From NCBI RefSeq assembly GCF_001640805.2, contig NC_066851.1, positions 8,745,712 through 8,809,711 on the forward strand: DNA of 64,000 nt. The letters are read 5' to 3'. Within the stretch, counting starts at the first letter, position 1. Each line of letters starts with the position of its first letter. Below are positions 23,123 to 35,100 of this stretch, in pieces. The notes beneath the pieces are model-generated. The model searched no databases and had not been told where the DNA came from. It saw only the letters and a list, made by a program, of their open reading frames with translations. The position numbers and the translations under genes are program-made. Source of the DNA: Lates calcarifer. Lineage: Eukaryota > Chordata > Actinopteri > Centropomidae.

Positions 23123-26100
23123 ATGGATGTGGAAGACTTTCCTCCCCCACCCCCTGAAAGTAAAGTCAACAAAGCTTTGTCACTCACACATGCTATGCAC
23201 TTTGCCCTTAACGTCACAGAGCAACTTGAGATACATGGGTGAAGACAGAGGGGTTAACGTGGGCCGGTTAGCTCAGTTGGTTAGAGCGTGGTGCTAATAA
23301 CGCCAAGGCCGCGGGTTCGATCCCCGTACGGGCCACAGCTTTTGAGTTGAGGTTTGAGGAAATGAATGATTTAAAGGTGACTGTTGAACAGACAGTATTT
23401 ATTAACTGCGCTTCTCATGGGATAAAGCCTCACTCACCACCACTGAATGACCATATACAGCAACAGAATGGATAGGCATTAACCAAGCAAAACAATACTA
23501 GGCTGAGAATGATGATCAGTTTTATCATCTTGATAATTTTGATAATCAGTTAAGACACTTTTCAAGCAAGAATGCAGCCTCTAAATTGTGAGGATTTTCT
23601 GCCTTTTTTTTGTCTTGTGTAATGTCAAGCTGAATATCTGGGTTTTTGGACTGTTGATGGACATTTTTCACCATTTTCAGAAACTTTATAGAAGATACAA
23701 TCTATCTATTATAAGACAAAATAACTTGCACATTAATAGATGATTAAATTAATCATTAGTTGCAGCTCTGTCTTGAAAACTAACACAATTTACAGGGAGC
23801 TGATAGGATGTTTTGAGATGATATTGAGCTAAACTCCAGATAACTTTGTGTTGATGCTGTTGCTCTTGTCACACATGTTTCTGTCTGTTTTTAGTGGCAG
23901 CTTACAGTGTTAGACCAGCAGTGTTACCTGCCAGCTTCTGTAGGTCATCTCGTGGTCAGATCACTTCCTGGAAAGCTTCTGAAGCTGGACTGCATGAGTA
24001 AACACAGATTCCTCTCCTCCGCTCCTCCACCACTGTAGAGTGTGTGGGCAGACGAGCGAGGGAGTAAGGAGGGTAAAATGCGCTGCAATGCTGTGAATAC
24101 CAGACAATGTGCCTCAGTATTAGACTGAATACTGCTGCAGCAGCTCACACACACACACACACAAACGTAGTCACACAGCCTCCGGGGATAGACACAGGCC
24201 AGAGAAATGCTTCGTCTCCAGCTGGCCAGTGCCTTGTTTTGTTGCCAGGGCGATGCTGGAGCGGATCGTAACCCAGTGACTCATTTGAGCAACGTGGAGA
24301 TAAGCCCACCGAACAGAATCCATATTGTAGTTATGAATTGACAATGGGCACCTCAGCTAGGCCATGGTTGTGTGTCAGTGTGCATGTTCATACATTTGTA
24401 TGTATATCCCTCCATGATCTTGTAGTTTGTGTTCTCTCAAGGATAGAAAGATGAAAGCTGAGCGAAATCCTCCAAAGTGAAGACACTCTTGTTCTCAGTT
24501 CAGGGATGGGGTATGAATGTAGTTTATAAGGACAAAATGATCCTCATATGAGTAGTTTTGCATGTTCGTGTATGTACACATGTGTGCGGATACACTGTAA
24601 GGTCAGCATCCAGCACAGTCTCTGTAATTACACTGCTGGCATGCATACCGACACAGTCAGCTATCAATGGCCTCATGTACAAATAGTTGCAGATGTACTA
24701 TTGAATGGCTAGTTGTGATTCATCATCTGGCCAAAACCAATCAAATCAAGTCCTGCACTGTTCTGGCACAGTCAAGCGTTTCACATCGACACCACAGAGA
24801 GGGGATCTGAGTGCATATTAAGTATTGGCATATGATTTACATCCCACAGTCCTGGTGTCTGACTGTTAGTCAGCTAGCTGTGCTTTATCTCTGCGGTCCA
24901 CACCATTCATTATTGCACAGATGGAAAAAGACAGATAGGATCTGTTTCCAGGTTTGCTCTTTACACCTCTCTTTTCTTGGACCTTTAGTCATGGGTGCAG
25001 ATGGATACAGGGTCACGATGTTGACCTGGAATGTTAGTCACAGACCGTTTCCTCACACACTGACTACAGGGTGGAACAGCTACCTGTCAAAGCCTGGGGG
25101 AATAGTGCTGCTGATTTAGAGCTGTGTACATTGTTACGTGGAACTTCAAAGTTACTGGGTTTTGCTACAGGGAGTTTCTTTAGGTCAAGATTCATTTGGT
25201 CACTATCACTGAACGACTCAGGCCTGGAGGCAGAACACAGCATGTTGCAACAGTGAATATGTGAAGAATAACCTTATCAGCTAAACTTAAAATGACCACA
25301 TAAATGCCTGAGTTGACTTGAGTTAGGCAGGTAGTTGGGAATTAAACAGATATGGATATGTGGCAATAGGAAAAGCGGTAGCATAGGTGTTTTGGAAAAG
25401 CTTTATGCGCATGGAGGATTTACATGGACATTTATCTGTGATTACAAAGTGGGTGGGTGGGTTAAAAGGGAGGTCAAAATGCCGAAACCCGGGATCGAAC
25501 CAGGGACCTTTAGATCTTCAGTCTAACGCTCTCCCAACTGAGCTATTTCGGCAACTGAATACCTGGTTAACTTTCACTGGAAATGAACAGATCCAAACTT
25601 GGAATTTGCTGTTTTCCTTGGGAACACAGTCAGGATATGAGAGTAAGACTTTTAGACTGTTAGTTAACATAGTCAAGCTGTGACTACTTTATTGCTCACA
25701 AAGAATCCATGGTATGCTGGTGAGCAAAACTGTGACAAAGATAGAATATCATACTCAGAGGTTAGAGGGACCTCCCTAAAAATGGGCTCCCTGTAGGAAA
25801 ATCAGCAGCACTTTGGGCTGGTTGGTGGTAATAAGAGTTTCTTCCATTGAGGCGCTGTGGTTTTGGCTCAGTTTATCCATCTGTGAACCCTGTTTAAATG
25901 ATTATCCAATATTTTCCACAGTATTGAATTCAGGTTGGATTTTTTAAAAATATTTGCTCTACTTTCACTATACAACTGAATGATAACTAAAACACTGTCT
26001 TCACACATTCAGCTCTTGGTGCCAAAACATGAAACCAGCTGATGAAAGTTGAGCCTGTGCATTCCTAATCCTTTCACTCTCTGACTCAGGGCCACACACT

Positions 26101-29100
26101 GTTCCCCAGATCAGAAATAATGCATAAACTCAGGCTGTACTACTCACTGAGGGGAGTAACAGCTCTCTTTCCTGCTGGCCTAATTGCAATGTGGAAACTG
26201 GAAAGACATTTGTTGTTCCCTTCCTGTCTTCTGCCAAGTGAGCACTCTGATGAGAGCATGACGCCTTTGAACGTTAACTATATTTTGTAGCTCTGCCCTA
26301 GTTTGTTTTTGCTATAAAGCAGAGCAGCTGATGTGCTGTTTTGGTGCAGATCCTTGATGTAAAAAAAAATCTGTAAGAAAACATACTGCTGTAGTAGACC
26401 CCACCCTTAATTATAAGTCTGCATGTGGCTCAGTCCTTTAACTGAAACAGCCCAAGGACTAGAACTGCCACCCACAGTGTATCTGTAAATGCTCTCTAAA
26501 GTAGTCTTTGAGCAAAATAATATGATTACTGTGTTAAATCCTACCTAAATTTAACTTATGTTTTGCTAAATCCCTCAAGACATACACTGTGGTATGATTA
26601 CCCTGCCTGTCGTCCACACTTCCATCTATTTTATTTGTTTAGGCTAATTTGTGTGTTCTTCTTTTGTATACCTCCTTGACTGTTGCAGTAGACAAAGAGG
26701 TCACAACATTTCAGAGGTTTACATTTGTGCTTTGTGTGTAGTTTTTCTATGACTTTATGTACTGTAACATGATTATTTAAATGTAATCATCTCATAGTGA
26801 CCCACCAGTTGTGAGTGACCCATAAAAACGTATTTTCTTCATTTTTATTGCCCAACTCTTTTGTCTGATATTCTCTGAATCAGTTATATAATCCAGCATT
26901 CAACCTCTCTGAACCCTGTCTCTGTTTCTAGTGTTGGCAGACAGCGTCCCTTTCGCTGATGAAGACGAGGGAGAAGCCTTCGACTTCGACGACAGCGGCG
27001 ATGACATCCCTGAGGCCGATCGCCCACCCCCTGCACCTCCAGCTCCTCCAGCCCCCAGCAGTGAGGATCAGAGCCAGGACAACCTGGTGGCCAGTCACCC
27101 TGAGGACCCCTCAGCACCCTCTCTCACACCTGACACAGCTCCATCATCAGCAGACACAACAGTTGCCACTAGCAGAGCCTTCACAGCAGATGGAGCAACG
27201 GCAGAAGGAGAGGGGACATCTGCTGCTGAGGGGACTGATGACACAGAGACAGATTTACCTCCACCTCCACCCCCTCTTAATTATGATGCAGAGACAGATC
27301 CCGCAAGAACAGGTTTGTGGCCCAAAAGTGTTGACATTTTATTTGGCTCTAGAGAAGTGAAAGTATTTGAGCCCATTTTAGCCTTTCCATCTGGGCAGAG
27401 ACTCCTCTGCACTACAGTTGCATTTGGACATTGGTCAACTGCAAATAATGGCCTGAATATGTGTGATGTTTTCCGGCAGTGGTCAAAAATTCTCCACATT
27501 CTCCTGTCGTGTTTTGTGTAAATTATCTGGCTCTAATACAGCCCCCTCAGCATAGACCAAAGTGAGGCCATGAAGTGGAGCAGTCTGTCTCTCTCATGAC
27601 ACCTTGTATCTGCGGTTGCCTGGCGCTAGAGGTTGTCTGGCTTTTATCACAGAAAGTTGTGACAGCAGCAGCAGGCAGGGCTAGTCCCTGTTTTTTCTCA
27701 CTCACTCACTCATTCTGTAGTCCTTTAATGAAGGGATGGCCACACTGCTCAAAGTGGGCAGGATCAGCTTGGTGAAGTGGGCCTTGTGCTGGAACATGCA
27801 TGCAGCACGCTCTCATGCACACCCCCAGTCCACACAGGCGCACAGAGAGGGTAGAAATGGTAAAAACTTTATGGATTTTTGGATGGTCTACTCGCTCTTG
27901 GCTGACAGCCCAGTGATTAGATCTGGCGAGGGGTCAACTTAGGGCTTGCAATAGGGTGGGGGAAACCGTGTCAGATACACTCTACTTAAGTACATGAAAA
28001 TTGCAGTAATGTATATATACTCAGTACCAACAAGCCTATTTAATCGAAGTCTGAAATGATAAAACAAGACAAATACATTATAAGTAACTTCTTTTTACTT
28101 TTTTTACAGCCTAACATTGGTAGAACTCCATTGCTGCTTAGCTCAGTTGGTCAGAGAAATAATGATGATGCTAAGGTTGTAGGTTCAAACCCTGTCTAAC
28201 CATAATGAAATTAGTTAGTTGATGTGATAATGTTCTAAACTACAGATGTGGTTCTTGTCTCTTCAGGGAAATTATTAAATTGAGGTGTCTATAAAAATAC
28301 TGATGTCCACCCAGTCTCTGTGGGTTTATACTAACTATATTAATAATCTAATTAATTACTGTGTAATTACAAGTAAGATGATCATGTATTCTGTGGTGGG
28401 TTTCAATATCATTGTACATGACACAACATTTTGCTCAGTTCTTAAACTGTGACTGTAAATGTGTAAGTTAACTCTATCTGATTTCTCTCACCAGGCAGTG
28501 AAGACCAGTATCCATCCACTGATGACCCTCACCCTCTGCAGGCTGTCCCCAGGACCTCCTCCCAGGGCAAAGTCAACCCCTACTCTGTGATTGACATCAC
28601 TCCTCTCCAGCTGCAGCAGCTTGAGCAGCAACATGGCCCCTCCTCTTCCGCTCCCTCACCAATGGAGCCCAAGGAACGAGAGGAAGAGGTCCAAGAAATC
28701 CACACCAGCCCCGCTGGCATCACTTCAGGATACTCAGTCCCAGTGCCCTGTGGCTATGCAACCCCCTCTGGCGTACCACTCATCACACCAACTTATACCA
28801 CGCCTGTTATTATTCGACACCTCTCCGTGGATGAGGATGGTAAAGTAGAGCCTGCAGCAGTGGGAAATTCTGAAAATACTTTTATATCTAAATTATGATT
28901 CATATAATAGTAACTATAATGATGTGTTTATTCCTAGTGTTTTTTAAACATCAAGGTCACCATAAAATTCAGTGGATATCTGGGTTGGTCTGGTGGCCTA
29001 GTTTGAATCCAGCTAGAAACCAGTCATTTCCTGCCCCTCTCTCCCCTCATTTCCAGTCAACTCTCTCCTTTCAGCTTCCTAATAGAGACATGAAAATACT

Positions 29101-32100
29101 TAAAACAGCCCTGTGGGTATCAAAGCTCTTTTTATTCTGAACTTTCAGCAGAATTCTAGAGATACAAGGCTATGACACGTAAATGCTGTCTCAGCTGCTC
29201 CTATGCTGTCTCCTTTCTTCTTTCTCTTGTTTTTCCTAAAGCCTTGCCACAAGGAAGTAGGGACTAAATTTAGCCGTCCCCAAAGATCTGTGTTGGCTGT
29301 AAGGATTTTCCGGTTTCCCTAAAATCTTGCACTAGCTGTGTCCAAGCCTGTGGCCTGGCACACTGAGGAGTCTGATTACACTGTAATTATCTCACCGAGG
29401 TCACAGTGAAAGAGTCTTGAACCACAGAAGTTTGTGTGATAATGAACAAAATTGTTTACATTTGTGCAGTGATTTGGTTTTTATCTCTGTATCCTGTCCC
29501 CCATAATATGCAAAACAAAAATTCCTAGAATAACAGGTTTGTCTTGTCATTGAATTTTAAATTAGGCTCATGTGTCAGTGTAATTTATTGAAGTACATTT
29601 TCAAGAAGATGTCATCTTGACTAAACCATAGGTAATGCAGGAGACATGGAATCATCAGTGACATCTGGTGGTGGCATATGAAAAAAGTTAACTACAAGAG
29701 TTCCCAAATCTTGGAACTTGTTTGAAAAAATACACAATTCATGATTTCAAAGAGATGTGTTGTTTTAGGTTTTAATGGTTTCTCTTTTTCCTCCCTTAGT
29801 CACTGTGGTTGGGGCTGGCAATACATCTGTTGACAGGTATGTGACAGCCAGAGCATGTCTATAGAAATTATTAGTACACTTAGTGTGATATATTAAGAGA
29901 GATATTGTTATAGTTATAGTGATTGTCAATATAATAGGTAAGATAAGATAATTTTTTTTATTATCAATTATAAATAACTGCTACCTTCATGTCAGTGGTA
30001 ATACATAGAGTAATCTCACTTTATTGATACAGAAGATTATAGAATTATGTCCTGGTTTTCTAACATTATACTGACACTAAAGGTACATATTTATTTGTAA
30101 CATAAAAGTTTGTTTCTATGTTTTTTTTTTTTTCAAGTGTTTTCAGTGAAGAGTATCCACCTATTACAGAAGAGGATGCTTTGGCTAAATGGGCATCAGA
30201 TCCTGCCAACACTGCATGGATGGAAAGTAAGGAATGACAAAATAAATGTACATCCCCTAGAGATGCATGTATAATTTCAATTGAGAGAATAATGGTATCC
30301 TTTCAGTTCTTTGTAGGCTACTTGCTAGTGTCTGCACACACAGTGTTTTCCTTCACTGTGGTATTATCTTTCTTCTTCTGACACAGCTGAGTTCCCAGAC
30401 ACTTCCTTCCCTGTTCTTTTGAGGAAGTGGACCCTTGTGTGTGCCCGTTTTTTAGATCCCCCTCATATTACATCCTGTTTATTCTGTGAACAGTCTAGCT
30501 ATGTGATATAAGAAATCATGTGTTAGCTCTTTTGAATATTTGTTTTGTGGTTCAGATCCAGATGAGGTGATTTATGATGATGTGCCCAGAGAGAACTCTG
30601 ACTCCAACACAGGTTTGTGAAATTTCTTTTTCATTCCTTTATTTTACAAATTCAGTATTTTAGTTTCTGCCTGTGGTCTTAAGCCTGTCAGCACTACTCA
30701 CTTTCACTTCTAGTTTCCTTGCTCTTTTTTTTCTTGCAAAAAATGGGATACTTGAAAAATTTTATTTAACTGTATTTGTTTGTTGTAACATTATGGCAAT
30801 AATGAGTGTGGTTTACAGTCCAGTACAATAGCCATTCAATTAAAATGACCAAATGTAAAGCTTATGATTTCAGTAAAGTAGTTTTAGATTTTTGTTGAGG
30901 GTGTTAACACAATAACAGGAACACCCTATGATATGATTCAGTTTTGTACAATGCCACAATACTATGGCATCAAAAAATGAAAGTGAGACAGAGTAAGTGT
31001 TCTGTAGGCTCCACAATTTAAATTAAAATAAAAGCTGGACTTTAGTATTTCTAAATAGATTTTCTATGTCTGCCCTGTTTTTTCATACAGATCCAGATGA
31101 GATGATCTATGATGACGTGGAGCTTGGCGAGGAGGGTGGCTGCAACAGCTCCCTTGACAACGGATGGAGCTCTAGCGAGTTTGAAAGCTATGACGAGGCC
31201 AGTGATGGGGAAGGTCGCCCTGAGAACGGCCTGCCCCACGCCTTCATGAGAGGGAAGCCGCCTCAGAGGAAGACCCATGTGTGTAACAATCACACTCCCA
31301 TTTCTCTGTCAGGATTACAGCCAACAACCAACTCTTGTGTACTGTACTGTACATCTGTGGGTGGGCGGATGACAGCAGTGGATAAAGCAGGGATTCTTTT
31401 TTTTTTTGTAACAGAGGAATTTAGTAAAAGGGGATTGTGTTTTCTCTTCTTTCCTCCACATAGCCAGTTCAATATAAGCTGTGGTGCCAGAGGTCATGTT
31501 TTTGTTAATATGAAGTTGTTGTTGAAATGTAGTTGAAATCCTCTTATTGTGCTTGTTCTTAACCTGTGGATGAATTATTATAGATCAAGCTATCACTGAT
31601 ACACTGTCCATTTGTGTGTTTGATGTGGAATCAACAGTTTTGCTTCTGTAGATCTGAGAGAGATCATTCTGGCTTTTAGTCAGCTGGCTGCACTCTGTGA
31701 TGTTTTGGCTTGTGGTTTTGAGAATTCAGTTTCACATTTTGTTTTCAGTGTACCAGTCAGAGATTCATAATTGCCTCAGGCAAGAAAAATATTTTGAAAT
31801 TTCCTCAAATACCAATTCCCTTAGATACAATGTAAAAACTACTCCAGATAATTGGAAAGCTTTTTTTGTTTTCATTTTATACTGCATTTTGTACATTTAT
31901 GTGAAGTCAACAAATATTTATTTACACATGTATGAAATTATTGTCAAATTGGTCAAAAACGAAGGAAAATGAACTATTCAGTCTCCAGTATGTTGTGTAA
32001 GTGCATTTAGCTATATTTCAGTGGACCCTAAAAAAGGAAAAGTTAATTTTGTTTATGTCTTATGTGGTTAAATGGGTTAGATTTTTGGAGGATAGACAGT

Positions 32101-35100
32101 CTACAGCAACAGACATATCAAAATTACAATGAGTTTGCTGTGGCTCTAAGGTGCTAGCTCATTCCAAAACCATAACCAGTAACGCTTGCTTTGCTTTTGT
32201 TTAGCTCTCTCAAGATCTGACTCGCTTGAAAGAACACTATGAGAAAAAGATGAAAGATCTAATGGCAAATACAGTGGGAACGGTAGAGCTGCAGCAGCTA
32301 AAACAGAAACACGAGCAGAAGGTAAACTACCTGAGGCTCACCTCACCTGCCTGTGCTAGGCAACGTAGTCCCAACCCTTCGCTCTCAGTCTAGCTAACCA
32401 CTCTGGGTATCTGATGTTCAGTCAGTACCTTCATACTGCTCTGATGTGAATGACTTGTGGTGGTGGTACTGGTGATGGGTTTGCATACAGTTTACCTGCC
32501 TCCCTGTCTGCTGCATTGACCTTCCTTGTTATATGTTTATGCACTGGAGGTTGTAAAGCTTCGGATATATTCTTGTTAAATTCAACAGTAAACTGAGACA
32601 CCAGCAACTGTTTTATTCTGAGCCACTGATTTCTAAGTATTCAAAGTAGCTGAAAAACTATAACATATTAAGAGAAAATAGAGAAAATATTGGTGGCGTT
32701 TACAATATCTCTACTACTCTACATCTACAATATCTATTGTAAGCACTATCTTACTTTTAGCTGATGTCCCAGTTACTGTCATTTTCTGGTCAGCTCTGCT
32801 CTCCTGTATTACATGATCTGCTGTTTATCTTCATCCCTGCTCTAACACTGCTTCTGTTCTGCTTAGCTCAGTGCAGTAGCTTTTTTAGCCATAGGTTTAG
32901 ACAAAGTAAACTAAACTTCACCTTGGATTCAAATTCTCAACTGTGAAAAAACTGTTCTTGTGTTACTTTTGCGATATAGATAATAGTGTATTTTGTCTAT
33001 TTCAAGATGCAAAAGCTGGTGAAGGCAGCTAAGGAAGGAACCAAAGATGGGCTTGAGAAAACGAAAGCTGCAGTGAAAAAGGGACGCTCTTTCATCAAAA
33101 CCAAGTCATTCTGTCATGGTATGTAATCCTTAAAAGACAGCTTGCCTTCATAAATAGGAATAAATAGGTACAGTTAGTATTAATGTGAAAGTTTCAGTAC
33201 TTTACTGAGGGCTAATATGCTTTAGTTTTTTACAGCTTTATTTGCTCTCTCCTCTTAATCTTGTAGAGAGGAAGTCAGCCTGTTTTGAAGATGAGTCTGA
33301 ACTCTTCATTGAGGTGGACTGTTTTAATGTTGAGCCAGTGCTGTGTTCAGCACCAGAGGGTCTTTCACAGCAACAGGTAATGAACGTATTGTTCAGCTTC
33401 TATACCAGTGTTTATTTTGCGGTGTCAATTTGCTGTTAAAGAAAACCATGCCAAAATTCTAGACTAATGGTTTGTTTTTTTTCCCTCCACAGCTGGTGAG
33501 AAGATGTATATTGGGATCTATTTTGGAGAGTGAGAAGAACTATCTTGATGCATTGAAGAGGATACTAGAGGTATGGAAGTGGTATGAAAGCAAATGCCAA
33601 ACCCACTTTCTAAGTGTTCCATTATTATTACAGTATTATCTGCCTTATTACACTATTATCTGTCTTATCAGCAATATGAGAAACCCCTGTCCCAGATTGA
33701 GCCAAGGTTGCTGAGCGACAGGAAACTGAAGATGGCTTTCTATCGTGTGCGTGAGATTCTGCAGTGCCACTTCCTGTTCCAGATTGCCCTGGCGAAGCCG
33801 CGTGGCTGAGTGGGACAGCCTGGAGATGATTGGGGATGTTTTTGTGGCATCGGTAAGCTGGGGCTGTAATTTTAAAACCTATTCACAAGAACTGTGCCAA
33901 TATATTCAAAATTGTCTACATAAGCTGTGGTACCCCTGAGTCCAGCTGTTTTTTAATCAGTTTGACATTTATGATGATTGCATGCAGCACAGCCAGACTC
34001 CTCCCTTTCTAACCATCTTACTTCATGTCAAAGACACTTGCAGATACAGAGAGCCGCACTCTGTCCTTTTATAGTATGTGCTCCACCTTCCTCTTAGGTT
34101 GCCTAGCAACTCATTGGCAGGGATCTTCAAAACTCATCAGTCCTGCTCCCCACTTCCTTGTTTTTGTATGTGAATTGACCTCTGGCATGACAACAAAGGA
34201 GGTATGAGACCCATCTGAAGTCTGTTCACTGCCCTCTCTCACCTCACAGTTCTCATCCCATTATAGAACAACTCACACACTGAAAAGCTTATTTTGGGAA
34301 TGGAATATATTCTCTATAACTTAATGTATATACTGTACACAATAAAACATCATCATCAACATCATTCGGCCCATTACCCACCAGCTGCTGGTCGCCTTCG
34401 ACGCCCTCGACGGATATGGGCATTATGCATACTGACCTAAAACCAGATAACGTAATGCTTGTAAACCATAAAGACCAACCTTTTAAAATCAAACTTATCA
34501 ACTTTGGTCTGGCCATTCCAGCCAGTCAGGCAGAAGTGGGCATGGTTATGCAGGCACATGCATACAGCTCTTCGGGGGTATACCCCGGCCTGCCCCTAAC
34601 AGAAGCTGTTGACATGTGGGGAGTGGGCTGCATGATGGGGTTTTCTATTTTGGTCTTCACCTCTTCCCTTCAAATTGTGACTATCATTGGGTGAAGGCCA
34701 TTCTGCACATGCTAGGTCAGCCTGAAAACCATCAGCTGACTGCAGGACAAAACACATGGAAGTTTTTCACCCGGGAGAAGAATTCTGGATGGAGACTGAG
34801 GACACCAGCTGAGTACAAGGTGGTGACTGGAGTCAGGCCAAATGTTTCTCAGAGGTTTTTTGACATGGCTTGAAATTTAGAGGATGCAATACACAGATGT
34901 CCAGCAAAACGGGACCTTATTGAATATGAGCAAAAGATGGCAAAGATGATGTCTTGGCAGCTACCGGTGAAGACACACCCCTCGCTAGCTTCAGTGGCAA
35001 AGATGACATAGAACCAGCGACCAGTGAAGACTCATCTCTCCAAGCTTTGGTGGTGATGATATAGAGCCAGCGACTGAAGACTATCATCCACAATCAAAGC

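Noticed and set aside
34289..34516. Minus-strand ORF over the kinase pseudogene
   Set aside because: It is the antisense shadow of the HIPK-like fragment.
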